64,000 bases of DNA, from the NCBI GenBank assembly GCA_964510065.1, contig CAZEAC010000003.1, forward strand, positions 33,950 through 97,949, read 5' to 3'. Positions 1 to 8,874 of this stretch are shown one piece after another. This DNA comes from CAZEAC01 sp964510065. GTDB lineage: Bacteria; Bdellovibrionota_C; UBA2361; CAIXSY01. Position 1 is the first letter of the stretch, and each line of letters begins with the position of its first letter. Both the position numbers and the translations under genes were made by a program. The notes beneath the pieces are model-generated. The model saw only the letters and a program-made list of their open reading frames with translations. It searched no databases and was not told the DNA's origin.

Positions 1-37
1 TATAAGATATTTTTCCAAAAAAAAGGCTCATTTGGGC

Positions 38-67
38 TTTACCAAATGACCATAACTCGCCTATAAT
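38..67 (+). promoter_or_regulatory. Candidate sigma-70 promoter for gyrB
   Basis: TATAAT at 62-67 is a perfect -10 hexamer. TTTACC at 38-43 is a four-of-six -35 match with an 18-bp spacer. This would give a leader of about 130 nt before the gyrB start at 207. The leader contains AT-rich sequence and no clear riboswitch or terminator. Prediction from sequence only. Confidence 0.45.
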
Positions 68-206
68 ATTAGAGAAAACCTTATTTGAGATAATTTCGCG
101 AGATAACTTCTCTGTGCTTCCAGGAATTGCCGCCACAATAGAGCTTCAAAAAAGCGTTGAGTACAGAGCGCTGCTCATGGCTTTTTTCCAGTATATTTAA
201 GAACTT

Positions 207-2675
207 ATGACAACTTCTTCAGCCGCGCAGCCAGACCCAGGTCTCATCTATAGTGCCGAGCAGATCAAGGCCGTAGACGTACCCCCAGAATTAAATATTC
301 GGGNNNNNNNNNNTCCCAGCATGTACATCGGTGATACCTTCGATCGTGGATATCATCATCTCGTTCAAGAGGTGCTTGATAACTCAATCGATGAGGCGCT
401 GGCCGGGTACTGTAACGAAGTTACTCTGACACTGCACTCGGATGGTTCATGCTCTGTAGAAGATAACGGGCGTGGAATTCCGACCAGTATTCATCCAACG
501 GAAGGGGTCAGCGGCGTTGAAGTGGTAATGACCAAGCTTCACGCGGGCGGGAAGTTTGAAAAGGAAGCGTACAAGGTTTCAGGCGGATTACACGGAGTAG
601 GCGTTTCATGTGTAAATGCGCTTTCTGATGTTCTGAAAGTCGAAGTGAAGCAGGGCGGTAAACTTTATTTCATGGAGTTCCACAAAGGTGAGCCAGTGGC
701 ACGCCTCAAAGAGATTGGAACAGCCGAGGGGACAGGAACAAAGGTTCGCTTTTATCCCGACCACACAATTTTTACTCAAACTAAGGAATTCAACCTCGAC
801 ACGTTGATGCAACGTGTACGCGAGCTCGCTTTTTTGAATGCGGGTTTGAAAATTAATCTTGTTGATGAGCGCACGAACTTCCGCCAGGAGTTTTTCTACG
901 AAGGCGGCATTGTGAGCTTTGTAAAGCACATAACTCGGAACAAACAACCACTCTTTCCGGAGCCGATCTATTTTAAAGCTGAGAAGGACCATATCGTTAT
1001 TGAGGTAGCCCTTCAGTACAACAGCGAGTACCAGGAAAACATTTATACCTACGCGAACAACATCAATACGCCGGAGGGCGGCACGCACCTTGCGGGATTC
1101 AAAGCCGCGCTAACGCGCTGCCTGAACAACTACGGGACCAAAAGCGGACTATTGAAAGACATGCCCGAGGGCATTACCGGGGATGACGCGCGAGAGGGGT
1201 TGACCGCAGTTATCAGTGTCAAAATTCCGGAGCCGCAGTTCGAAGGACAAACCAAGACTAAGCTCGGCAACAGCGAGGTCAAAGGCTTTGTCGAAGGCAT
1301 TTTGGGTGAAAACCTATCGCGGTTTCTAGAGGAAAATCCAAACGTCGCGCGCCATGTCATTGCCAAGTCGCTGGAAGCAGCGCGGGCGAGAGAGGCAGCG
1401 CGCAAGGCGCGTGAGCTGGTGCGCAGGAAAGGCGCTCTCGATTCGGCATCGCTTCCTGGCAAATTGGCCGATTGTCAGAATGAAAATCCCGCAGAAGCAG
1501 AAATATTCATCGTCGAGGGAGATTCCGCGGGTGGTTCGGCAAAACAGGGCCGCGATAAGAAAAATCAGGCGATATTGCCGCTGAAAGGAAAAATTCTAAA
1601 TGTCGAGAAAGCGCGCTTCGACAAGATGCTGGGCTTTGAAGAGATTCGCACATTGATAACCGCGCTTGGTACCGGTATTGGTCCCGGCGATTTTGATATT
1701 GAGAAGTTGCGTTATCACAAAGTGATAATCATGACCGACGCCGACGTCGATGGTAGCCATATCCGAACGCTTCTGCTCACGTTCTTTTATAGACAGATGA
1801 ATGAGCTGATTCAACGTGGCTATCTCTACATCGCGCAACCACCGCTTTATAAGGTAAAGCGCGGCAAGGTCGAGAAGTATATGAAAGATGAAAGCGAATT
1901 CGTCGACCTGATTGTCTCGGCCGGAGTTGGGGGTGTTGAGCTTCGTTCGAGCGATGCACGGACGGTGAATAGTGAGACGCTCAAGAATCACATCTATAGC
2001 CTCAAGAAGATTCCCTCACTGCTGCATCACTTTGATGCTGATCGATTTGATCCACGGGTGATCGAAGCTGTCGCTGCGCTTGAAGTTGACCTTGAAAGCG
2101 CACTTAGTGTTTCAGATCAAAGTGAAAAGATCGCCGAGAAATTGCGCGGCTTGCTTGAGAAGAGGGTCGCAAGCGGTAAAGACTTCGCGGTTCTTGTACA
2201 AAAGGAGAAGGAAGGGACAGCGTCAGAGATTATCGTGAAGACGAGACTTAAAGGCCTTCGTCGAGAAACCAAGATTAGCAAAGCGCTTATCGCGCGCGCG
2301 GATTTCCAGAAGCTTCGACAGATCTTGGTAGAAGCGCGCGAGCTTGGGAGACCTACCTTCACCCTGATTGACACCGATAGCCCGGAAAAGCCAGAGATTG
2401 GCATTTGCGAAACGCTCGATCAGCTCGTGCAGCTTGTCGACGATCGTGGAAAGAAGGGGCTTACAATTTCACGATTTAAAGGTCTTGGGGAAATGAATCC
2501 CGAACAGCTTTGGGAGACTACAATGGAGCCTCAAAATCGAAGACTGCTTAAGGTGAAAGTCGAAGATGCAATCGGCTCAGATGAAACCTTTACTGTGCTG
2601 ATGGGTGATGAAGTCGAACCGCGCAGGCGCTTTATCGAGGAAAACGCTCTGCAGGTGAAGAATCTTGATATCTAG
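207..2675 (+). CDS. gyrB: DNA gyrase subunit B
   Basis: GyrB is the ATPase and strand-gating subunit of DNA gyrase, which with GyrA introduces negative supercoils. The GHKL ATPase fold is clear: PSMYIGDT, then EVLDNSIDEALAG with the catalytic Glu and Mg-binding Asn, EDNGRGIP, and the GGLHGVGVS lid. The TOPRIM part shows EIFIVEGDSAGGSAKQGRD, the LPLKGKILNVEKAR stretch and the DADVDGSHIRTLLLTFF metal site. The C-terminus has the conserved RFKGLGEMNPEQLWETTM. At 822 aa it fits GyrB rather than ParE (usually about 630 aa); a region between TOPRIM and the tail (about residues 570-700) is the part that differs most from short GyrBs. A 10-N gap at 304-313 interrupts the segment just before PSMYIG. 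ATG at 207 has only a weak upstream purine stretch. It is followed by hairpin repeats rather than by gyrA or recF. Confidence 0.97.
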   Translation: MTTSSAAQPDPGLIYSAEQIKAVDVPPELNIRXXXXPSMYIGDTFDRGYHHLVQEVLDNSIDEALAGYCNEVTLTLHSDGSCSVEDNGRGIPTSIHPTEGVSGVEVVMTKLHAGGKFEKEAYKVSGGLHGVGVSCVNALSDVLKVEVKQGGKLYFMEFHKGEPVARLKEIGTAEGTGTKVRFYPDHTIFTQTKEFNLDTLMQRVRELAFLNAGLKINLVDERTNFRQEFFYEGGIVSFVKHITRNKQPLFPEPIYFKAEKDHIVIEVALQYNSEYQENIYTYANNINTPEGGTHLAGFKAALTRCLNNYGTKSGLLKDMPEGITGDDAREGLTAVISVKIPEPQFEGQTKTKLGNSEVKGFVEGILGENLSRFLEENPNVARHVIAKSLEAARAREAARKARELVRRKGALDSASLPGKLADCQNENPAEAEIFIVEGDSAGGSAKQGRDKKNQAILPLKGKILNVEKARFDKMLGFEEIRTLITALGTGIGPGDFDIEKLRYHKVIIMTDADVDGSHIRTLLLTFFYRQMNELIQRGYLYIAQPPLYKVKRGKVEKYMKDESEFVDLIVSAGVGGVELRSSDARTVNSETLKNHIYSLKKIPSLLHHFDADRFDPRVIEAVAALEVDLESALSVSDQSEKIAEKLRGLLEKRVASGKDFAVLVQKEKEGTASEIIVKTRLKGLRRETKISKALIARADFQKLRQILVEARELGRPTFTLIDTDSPEKPEIGICETLDQLVQLVDDRGKKGLTISRFKGLGEMNPEQLWETTMEPQNRRLLKVKVEDAIGSDETFTVLMGDEVEPRRRFIEENALQVKNLDI
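304..313. other. Assembly gap (10 N) inside gyrB
   Basis: Ten Ns lie between codons for NIR and PSMYIGDT. Family knowledge predicts a run ending in AVRKR here, commonly preceded by VLEGLE, so the true insert is probably about 7 codons longer than the Ns allow. The frame is preserved, meaning the missing length should be 10 plus a multiple of 3. Confidence 0.85.
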
Positions 2676-2707
2676 TACTCTGTCAACGACATCTTCTCAC
2701 TTTTTCC

Positions 2708-2782
2708 TACCTCGGTGATCTCCGAGTCTCTGTGGTTTATTTTTCTTAAATAAACCACAGAGACTCGGAGATCACCGAGGTA
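2708..2782. repeat. Perfect 35-bp inverted repeat, CCACAGAG family
   Basis: Arms 2708-2742 and 2748-2782 are perfect reverse complements around a 5-nt loop. The stem contains the CTCTGTGGTTTA/TAAACCACAGAG core shared with hairpins near 15.8, 30.9, 48.3 and 58.6 kb. It lies 32 bp after the gyrB stop and could act as a bidirectional terminator or mRNA stabiliser, but it has no U-tract. With 2871-2929 it occupies most of the 341-bp gap between gyrB and the kinase. Confidence 0.85.
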
Positions 2783-2870
2783 GAACCGAGTGCAAGGATT
2801 AGTCATTTTGTTTACAGTCTAGGGCGTTGCATCGCTCCAAAGCACTATCAACTCAGATAGTTGACTATTT

Positions 2871-2929
2871 TAGCCCGCAAATCTCGCTAGGGCTGATCGC
2901 AGCAGAGCCCTGGTGAGATTTGCGGGTTA
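2871..2929. repeat. Imperfect inverted repeat upstream of the histidine kinase
   Basis: Arms of about 24 bp, TAGCCCGCAAATCTCGCT continuing into AGGGCT on the left and its near complement on the right, surround an 11-nt loop. Two or three mismatches interrupt the stem. It sits about 90 bp before the kinase start and differs from the CCACAGAG family. It could be a leader hairpin or a small mobile remnant. Confidence 0.7.
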
Positions 2930-3016
2930 GCGTGTATAAGCTTGCTTTGATTAAAGAAATCAACTGATTCTGTCGACTCCTTCCTAGTGCCAAATGCGGA
3001 GGGAAACTCAAACGTC

Positions 3017-5005
3017 ATGGTTCGTCTCGCAAATCTCAAGATACCGACCAAGATAACTATCTTTGGTATCTTTGTCAGTTTTACCACTCTTTTTTTCGCG
3101 GGAGTTTTCTTCTGTATTTACCAGTCGCTAGTCTTGCGGAAGGACGGAATCAAGAAAGTAATCGTTGTCAGTGAGGTCCTTGCGGCAGATGTCGGTCCCG
3201 CGATCGCATTCGGCGATCGGGAGGGCGCTCATGAAACACTCAACTCTTTAAGGGTAATGAAGAGCGTTGCATCGGCGACCATTGTGACGGCTGACGGCGA
3301 ACTATTCGCGGAGTATGGGGCTCCGTTACGCCAAGCGAAATCGATACCTCAAAACATGGCGGAGGAAATCAGTGGAATTAGTTTTACGGTGAGTACACCT
3401 ATTACTCTTAATGGCAAGGAGTTAGGAGCACTCATTGTTGCCGGCGAACTGAGAGAAATCTGGACAAGGATCCTCGAATGCTTTGGAATCATTGCCGGCG
3501 TGCTCTGTATCGCATCATTAATAGCTTACGCGCTCTCGGCCCGGCTTCAAGCTCTAATATCAAAACCGATTCTTGAGCTTGTCGCGCTCACATCCCGAGT
3601 CTCAAACTCGCGCGATTATAGCTTACGCGCGCGTGTACTCTTCGAAGACGAAATCGGAGTATTAGTGAAAGGCCTAAATGAGATGCTTGCTCAAATTCAG
3701 CAGCGCGATGAGGAGCTTATGCATAGTCGTGAAGACCTTGAGGGGCAGGTGCGAGATCGTACCTTACAGCTGGCGAATCTGGTCGATAGCCTTCGTCAGG
3801 CTAAGGATACCGCTGAAAAAGCAAGTCGCGCGAAGAGCAGCTTTCTTGCAAACATGAGCCACGAAATTCGGACGCCACTTAATGGCATCGTAAGCCTCTC
3901 GCGGCTTGTGTTGGAGTCAGTAACCGATGAGGTGCAAAGAGAAGACATAGAGACGATCATCGAATGTGCCAATTCATTAGCAATGATCATTAATGATGTA
4001 CTCGACTTTTCAAAGATTGAAGCCGGGAAGCTCAGCATCACACCGCATGAAATGAGTATAAATGACCTGCTTAACGGACTTCTTAATATTGTGACAGTTC
4101 AGGCGAAGTCAAAACAAATAGAAATGGCTGTCCAGTGCGATAGCATTGTTCCCGAGAGGTTTATTGCTGATGAGCTCCGTATTAAGCAGATTCTCACCAA
4201 CCTCGTTGGCAATGCAATTAAGTTTACACCGGAGCATGGCAAGATTCAGATTAATGTGAATCTTAAAGAGCTCAACGACAACCACTTAGTTCTTCATTTC
4301 TCAGTTATTGATAACGGCATTGGTATTTCCAAAGATAAGCAAACCCTAATCTTTGAGGCGTTTAGCCAAGCCGATGGGTCAACAACTCGCAAGTTTGGAG
4401 GGACTGGTTTAGGGCTTACCATTTCGAAGCGTCTGGTTACTATGATGGGCGGGGACATATGGGTTGAAAGCAACGAAGGTGAAGGCGCCGAGTTTCATTT
4501 TACCATACGGGCGGAGCGAAGCTCTGTCGCTACGGTACGAGTCGAGAGCGAGAGCAGCGAAGGTGCACCGCCTCAAGCAAATTCGAAGCTTCCTGTACTT
4601 AGTCTTAGTAGAGAACTAAAAATACTTGTTGTAGAAGATAATGCTATAAATCGCGACGTAATAAGTCGAGTCATCACTCAGAGTGGGCACTCAGTCTCAC
4701 AGGCGTTAAATGGCAAAGAAGCGCTCAAGTGGCTCGCACGCGAGAAATTTGACCTTATTTTGATGGACCTTCACATGCCCGAAATGGGAGGCATTGAGGC
4801 TGCAACCTGCATTCGAGCCGACAAAAGTTCAGGGCACACCACTATTCCCATTGTTGCCTTAACTGCACATGCACTAAAAGGTGTTGAAGAGGAGTGTCGC
4901 GCCGCGGGCATGGATGACTTTGTAAGTAAGCCGATTAATTATGAGAAGCTTTTTGAAGTATTGAAGAAGATAGCAGTCGATCGTTTGGGACTCTCTGCAC
5001 GGTAA
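3017..5005 (+). CDS. Hybrid sensor histidine kinase (CHASE8-like, HAMP, HisKA, HATPase, REC)
   Basis: Membrane sensor kinase with its own receiver. From the ATG at 3017 (an in-frame GTG at 2987 is also open; GGAGGG lies 13 nt before the ATG) it has a transmembrane helix near residues 12-36 and a periplasmic segment whose VLAADVGPAIAFGD pattern resembles CHASE8. A second helix follows at about 157-175, then HAMP, a short coiled coil and HisKA with NMSHEIRTPLNG (phospho-His near 282). The ATPase has NLVGNAIKF, DNGIGI and FGGTGLGLTISKRLV. The C-terminal receiver has VVEDN, MDLHMPEMGG (phospho-Asp near 584) and the conserved Lys in VSKPI. It converges with the receiver gene 4 bp away and precedes YfiR and TonB-receptor genes, a neighbourhood suggesting envelope signalling. 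The ligand is unknown. Confidence 0.93.
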   Translation: MVRLANLKIPTKITIFGIFVSFTTLFFAGVFFCIYQSLVLRKDGIKKVIVVSEVLAADVGPAIAFGDREGAHETLNSLRVMKSVASATIVTADGELFAEYGAPLRQAKSIPQNMAEEISGISFTVSTPITLNGKELGALIVAGELREIWTRILECFGIIAGVLCIASLIAYALSARLQALISKPILELVALTSRVSNSRDYSLRARVLFEDEIGVLVKGLNEMLAQIQQRDEELMHSREDLEGQVRDRTLQLANLVDSLRQAKDTAEKASRAKSSFLANMSHEIRTPLNGIVSLSRLVLESVTDEVQREDIETIIECANSLAMIINDVLDFSKIEAGKLSITPHEMSINDLLNGLLNIVTVQAKSKQIEMAVQCDSIVPERFIADELRIKQILTNLVGNAIKFTPEHGKIQINVNLKELNDNHLVLHFSVIDNGIGISKDKQTLIFEAFSQADGSTTRKFGGTGLGLTISKRLVTMMGGDIWVESNEGEGAEFHFTIRAERSSVATVRVESESSEGAPPQANSKLPVLSLSRELKILVVEDNAINRDVISRVITQSGHSVSQALNGKEALKWLAREKFDLILMDLHMPEMGGIEAATCIRADKSSGHTTIPIVALTAHALKGVEEECRAAGMDDFVSKPINYEKLFEVLKKIAVDRLGLSAR

Positions 5006-5009
5006 TGTC

Positions 5010-5399
5010 TCATAGCGTGCGTTTTAGTGCATCTTCCATTTTCTGCTTCAAGGTTGCTGAATCAAATGGTTTAAGCAAAAATCCGGATACACCTAACTTT
5101 ATCGCATCTAATACTTTATTACGATCCGCATCTGAGCTGATTACAATTGCGGGGAGTGTTTGAAACTCCGAGTTCTGGCGAAACGCATTAATAAGCTCGA
5201 CTCCATTCATCGTGCCTAAATTGAAATCGGTGATTACAAGCTGTATGTTCGATTCTTTGGTAAGAGCGGCTATAGCCTGCTCGCCGCATTCGGCTTCGTG
5301 AATTTTCGTGACTCCTATTTTGTCGAGAAGTCGGCGAATGACTCGTCGCGACGATTTTACGTCGTCTACAATTAGAACTGTTAGGGAGTCGGCGCTCAT
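5010..5399 (-). CDS. Single-domain CheY-like response regulator
   Basis: A 129-aa stand-alone receiver. The acidic pocket VDD (Asp12, Asp13), the phospho-acceptor Asp58 in LVITDFNLGTMNG, Ser/Thr at SSD and Lys110 in FLLKPF are all present, so it should be phosphorylatable. There is no output domain; such proteins act by protein-protein contact or as phosphate shuttles. It is convergent with the hybrid kinase (4-bp gap), making that kinase a plausible partner, though this is inference from position only. Confidence 0.92.
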   Translation of the reverse strand: MSADSLTVLIVDDVKSSRRVIRRLLDKIGVTKIHEAECGEQAIAALTKESNIQLVITDFNLGTMNGVELINAFRQNSEFQTLPAIVISSDADRNKVLDAIKLGVSGFLLKPFDSATLKQKMEDALKRTL

Positions 5400-5482
5400 G
5401 CTCTTCTAGTTGTAAGTCTCTTTGTTACAATTGAAGTATCGGCACCCGGAATGATTTTCTAAATTTTTTCGTAACCGATCGC

Positions 5483-5503
5483 TCCCTTTGGCTCGCAAAG
5501 GGA
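5483..5503. other. Small hairpin in the region before the YfiR-like gene
   Basis: TCCCTTTG and CAAAGGGA form a perfect 8-bp stem with a 5-nt loop. The 282-bp interval 5400-5681 holds this hairpin and a weak AACCTC/GAGGTT pairing near 5545-5580. No long T-tract and no recognised riboswitch consensus was found. Confidence 0.35.
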
Positions 5504-5681
5504 AGTAAGCCGCCGTTTTCTCAAAGACAAAGAGTGGCGCTGAAACCTCGTTTCACATGGTTTCATAACGATTGAGGTTAGACCGGGATCTGTTTGTGTA
5601 AAGGGAACAGCGCACAGAAAGATCAGAGTAAAGTCGACGAGTATGAATTGACGATACCAGTCATGAGGATTGAATTTCAAA

Positions 5682-6239
5682 ATGCCGCCTATCGTTCGCC
5701 TAGCACAGCATCTATTTTGGCCTGGGAGAGTGTTCGTCCTCCTTGCGCTTGTGTGTGCTGCAGGTAGTGCTGGTGCTGAAGATAAGCCGGCTGCCGAAAT
5801 GGAGCTGAAGGTTGCATACTTTTTTAATTTTCTAAGTTTAATCGATACGTCGCCGCTGAGACCCGATGATACCAAGTTCCAGATTTGCATTGCCGGTGAC
5901 TCGAGCCTTCAGAAATCTTTTCAGACCTTGCGATCTGAGAAGATACGCGAGCAGCCGATCGAACTAATAGTAATTAGTCGACCTGAGGTGGCGGACGTCT
6001 GCGATGCTCTATTCATTGCGCATGACTCGAATATAGTCGACCGCGATTATTTGGATTATCTCCGGGGGAAGGGTGTGCTTACCGTTGGGGAAAGTAACGA
6101 CTTTTGTAGGCGAGGAGGAATTATCAATTTCTTCTTCGAGGATAATAAGCTTCGCTTCGAAGTAAATCTCACGCGAGCTAAAGAGGAGCAGATTCGATTT
6201 CCGGCAAAGGTGCTTAAGCACGGAAAGGCACTTGAATAG
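5682..6239 (+). CDS. YfiR-like periplasmic protein (DUF4154)
   Basis: About 185 aa with an N-terminal hydrophobic signal (VFVLLALVCAAGSAGA) ending near residue 32. The mature part begins with a pattern typical of YfiR/DUF4154: ELKVAYFFNFL near the start, FQICIAGDSS in the middle, then CDALFI, LTVGESNDFC and GGIINFFFEDNKLRFEVN. In Pseudomonas, YfiR is a periplasmic repressor of a membrane diguanylate cyclase; family members elsewhere pair with sensor kinases and TonB receptors. ATG at 5682 is preferred over TTG at 5670 because GAGGA at 5665-5669 lies 12 nt upstream. The receptor gene follows immediately, so they are probably co-transcribed. Confidence 0.85.
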   Translation: MPPIVRLAQHLFWPGRVFVLLALVCAAGSAGAEDKPAAEMELKVAYFFNFLSLIDTSPLRPDDTKFQICIAGDSSLQKSFQTLRSEKIREQPIELIVISRPEVADVCDALFIAHDSNIVDRDYLDYLRGKGVLTVGESNDFCRRGGIINFFFEDNKLRFEVNLTRAKEEQIRFPAKVLKHGKALE

Positions 6240-6255
6240 GGAGAGAAGAGAAACC

Positions 6256-8268
6256 ATGAAGGCATTAAATCAAAGATTAATAGCGCTTGTAGCAAGTCTA
6301 GTATCGGTTCAGTTCTCAAATCTCTCTCCGGTGTATGCCGATGAGCAAGAGAACCCCCTGCTCCATCGCTCGCTCGACGAGCTAATCGAGATGGAGGTCG
6401 AGGTAACGTCAAAGTCGAATCGCTCAATTCGGGAAGCGCCTGGCGTGGTGACAGTCGTGACACGTGAGCAGATTGAGAACTCGGGCGCCTGGGATCTCCT
6501 AGAGGTGCTAAGACTTGTTCCGGGCGTACAATTTGGAGTTGACGTGCAGGGAAGCGTGGGAATCGGTATTCGTGGTTTATGGGGGCACGAAGGCAAGGTG
6601 CTTCTGTTGTGGAATGGGCATGAAATGAACGAGCAGATCTACGCCACCACGCAGCTTTCAGGGCGCTTTCCAATTGAAGAAATAGAGCGAGTTGAAATGA
6701 TTCGAGGGCCGGGCTCAGTGCTTTATGGGGGATTCGCGGAACTAGCAGTAATTAATGTCGTGACTCGCGATGCGAAGTCATTAGATGGCGGTGTAATTAG
6801 CTTGGGTGCTGGCCATACGGATTCTGCGCTTTCTCACCGCCAATCTGGATTTGCGCTGGGGAAAGAAATCGGAGACCTTCGTATTAAGACTTCAGTATTT
6901 GCCGGTGAGAGCTTGCAGAGCGATGGAAGCTATCGCGATGTTTACGGCACAAGTTACTCGCTTGAAGAGGATAGTAATCAGCAGCCTCAAATGTTTTCTC
7001 TCGATGGTGGCTATGGAAACTTTGACCTACGGCTGCTTGCCGATCGTTACCAAGTGCGACAACGTGACGAATATGCTGAGGCACTTTCGGAAGAAGTAAC
7101 TACAAGTTTTGACAGCTATCATGCGCTTTTGTTGTATCACGCAAAGCCTCTGGATGCTTTGCTCATCAATGCAAAACTTGGCTATAAGGTTGAATATCCG
7201 TGGAAAGAAGACGCGCTTCCGACAGGGGACAATTCCTCATACGACAAAAGTGTAGAGCACTACTCAGGCCAGGTCAGCGCGCAATATCAATATGATGAAA
7301 TATGGTCCGGCCTTTTGGGGGTAGACTATAGCTGGGACCATGCCCGAGATTATCAAGACGAGACTTTCTCAAATGATAAGCAGTCGATAACATTTTGGGA
7401 TTATGCGCCATTTGTCGAGGGTGAAGCGCGAACAAGCTGGGCCAACGTACGTGCTGGAGTACGAGTGGATCGGCACGAACAGTTCGGCAGCAACACCGTC
7501 CCACGTCTTTCTATAACCAAGGAATACGAGAGGTCGCATTTTAAGCTTCTCGCAAGTAAGGCCTACCGCGCACCAGCCATCGCAAATATCGATAGGAATG
7601 CTGCCGCGCGTGCACAAGGCTACGAGATTGAGGAAATTCAACCTGAAGAAACCACAGTATATGAATTTGAGGCGGGCTATAAAGTGTCGGATAATTTTCA
7701 CGCGACACTTAATCTTTTCCACACGACAATCGACGATCCGATAGTATATTTCGTCGATGATGCTTCAAATCTAGAAGGATATGCCAATGCGAAAAGGGCA
7801 GGTACCCAGGGAATAGAGTTAGCTACCCAGTGGATTGAAGATTGGGGGTATTTAAACATGAGCTATTCATATTACGAGCGGATTAGCGGTGATGCCACGA
7901 CGTACGAAGTACCAAATCACAGCAGTGATTTTTTAGGATTTTCGCGGCATAAGGTGACGGCAAATTCGCATATTGAGATGAGCGATCGGTTTGCTCTCAA
8001 TAGCTCGTTGATTGTGTACGGTGGACGATTTGGCTACGAAAGCGTGGACTTAAATGGGAGCCCGCAGCTTTCTCAATTTGATCCTGCGTTTCTGCTAAAC
8101 ACCTCGGTGAGCTACCGCGTGCCACAAGCCGATGGGGTTAAGATCTCTGTGGGCATAGCCAACATTCTTGATGAAGATTATGCCTATATTCAGCCATACA
8201 ATAATCTTCACGCTCCGCTAGGGACATTAGGTCGAGAATATTGGTTGAAGCTGGTGTATGCATTCTAA
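6256..8268 (+). CDS. TonB-dependent outer-membrane receptor
   Basis: A 670-aa beta-barrel receptor. A signal peptide (about residues 1-29, ending VYADE) is followed by a plug domain: SIREAPGVVTVVTREQI, LLEVLRLVPGVQF, IGIRGL, and RVEMIRGPGSVLYGG. The remainder alternates short hydrophobic and polar stretches and ends in an aromatic residue (KLVYAF), as expected for a barrel. ATG at 6256 is chosen because AGGGAGAG precedes it. It lies 16 bp after the YfiR-like gene. Receptors of this small plug type paired with DUF4154 often feed signalling rather than iron uptake, but the substrate cannot be told from sequence. Confidence 0.92.
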   Translation: MKALNQRLIALVASLVSVQFSNLSPVYADEQENPLLHRSLDELIEMEVEVTSKSNRSIREAPGVVTVVTREQIENSGAWDLLEVLRLVPGVQFGVDVQGSVGIGIRGLWGHEGKVLLLWNGHEMNEQIYATTQLSGRFPIEEIERVEMIRGPGSVLYGGFAELAVINVVTRDAKSLDGGVISLGAGHTDSALSHRQSGFALGKEIGDLRIKTSVFAGESLQSDGSYRDVYGTSYSLEEDSNQQPQMFSLDGGYGNFDLRLLADRYQVRQRDEYAEALSEEVTTSFDSYHALLLYHAKPLDALLINAKLGYKVEYPWKEDALPTGDNSSYDKSVEHYSGQVSAQYQYDEIWSGLLGVDYSWDHARDYQDETFSNDKQSITFWDYAPFVEGEARTSWANVRAGVRVDRHEQFGSNTVPRLSITKEYERSHFKLLASKAYRAPAIANIDRNAAARAQGYEIEEIQPEETTVYEFEAGYKVSDNFHATLNLFHTTIDDPIVYFVDDASNLEGYANAKRAGTQGIELATQWIEDWGYLNMSYSYYERISGDATTYEVPNHSSDFLGFSRHKVTANSHIEMSDRFALNSSLIVYGGRFGYESVDLNGSPQLSQFDPAFLLNTSVSYRVPQADGVKISVGIANILDEDYAYIQPYNNLHAPLGTLGREYWLKLVYAF

Positions 8269-8344
8269 ACATTTTGTTTTGCATTGAGTCTCACGTTGAG
8301 CTGAACAGAGTTGGGAGATCTGGGTAACTGAATAACTCGAACAA

Positions 8345-8761
8345 TTATTGCTCTCTAAGATATTCAAGAATCGATCGTGCGTCAGCCTCGGTAATGTTTT
8401 GAAATGTCATTTGCACAAGATATTCGCCGAAAAGCTCCTGCGCGATCGGATCTTTCTGCGTCATCTCCTGAGGATTCAACATCATGTTCATAATCCATTC
8501 GGGTGATCGACGTTTCGTGATTGCCCCGAGAGCCGGCCCCACGTAGCGTTGATCGAGTTTGTGACAGGCGGAACACTTTGTTGCGAAGACTTCTTTGCCC
8601 CGCGCAGCGAGTGCCGCGTCCACTGATTTGAGCTCGATGGACTTGACTGGACCTATTCCGCGGTTCTGAAGCGCAGCTGGGTCGCCAGCTTCTTCGGCGA
8701 GGCAGGCCGTTGCGGTAGCCAGCATCAGGGCCAAATAATATATTATAATTTTTCCGAACAT
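8345..8761 (-). CDS. Class I c-type cytochrome
   Basis: A 138-aa exported monoheme cytochrome: hydrophobic signal (about residues 4-20), heme-binding CSACHK at 63-68 and a downstream methionine-rich region (MMLNPQEM, LVQMTF) offering the axial Met. The C-terminal helix ITEADARSILEYLREQ is typical of the fold. It is divergent from nosZ, 113 bp away. Cytochromes c in nos clusters commonly donate electrons to NosZ, so a similar role is inferred. ATG at 8761 is preferred over TTG at 8773. Confidence 0.9.
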   Translation of the reverse strand: MFGKIIIYYLALMLATATACLAEEAGDPAALQNRGIGPVKSIELKSVDAALAARGKEVFATKCSACHKLDQRYVGPALGAITKRRSPEWIMNMMLNPQEMTQKDPIAQELFGEYLVQMTFQNITEADARSILEYLREQ

Positions 8762-8824
8762 ATTTTTATACAAAAATTCTTCGAATTACCCTATTAAGTT
8801 CTTTTCCGAAAAAGGACATTGAGG

Positions 8825-8853
8825 TATTTATATCGCACGCAGCAAATTGCTGC
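8825..8853 (+). promoter_or_regulatory. Candidate promoter and operator before nosZ
   Basis: TATTTATAT at 8825-8833 resembles an extended -10. It is followed at 8839-8853 by the 15-bp palindrome GCAGCAAATTGCTGC (7-bp arms, one central base), ending 21 bp before the nosZ ATG. The palindrome could be an operator or an mRNA hairpin near the ribosome site. No FNR-type TTGAT-N4-ATCAA box was found. Confidence 0.4.
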
Positions 8854-8874
8854 AACTTGTTAACGGAATGAATT

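Noticed and set aside
3024..3037. TCTCGCAAATCTCA in the kinase gene, also found inside the MITE copies
   Set aside because: Only 14 bases, inside coding sequence with a normal reading of the kinase N-terminus; probably coincidence.
5400..5681. Riboswitch before the YfiR-like gene
   Set aside because: Hairpins are present but match no c-di-GMP or other riboswitch consensus I could check by eye.
8774..8874. FNR/Dnr box before nosZ
   Set aside because: No TTGAT-N4-ATCAA or close variant found.
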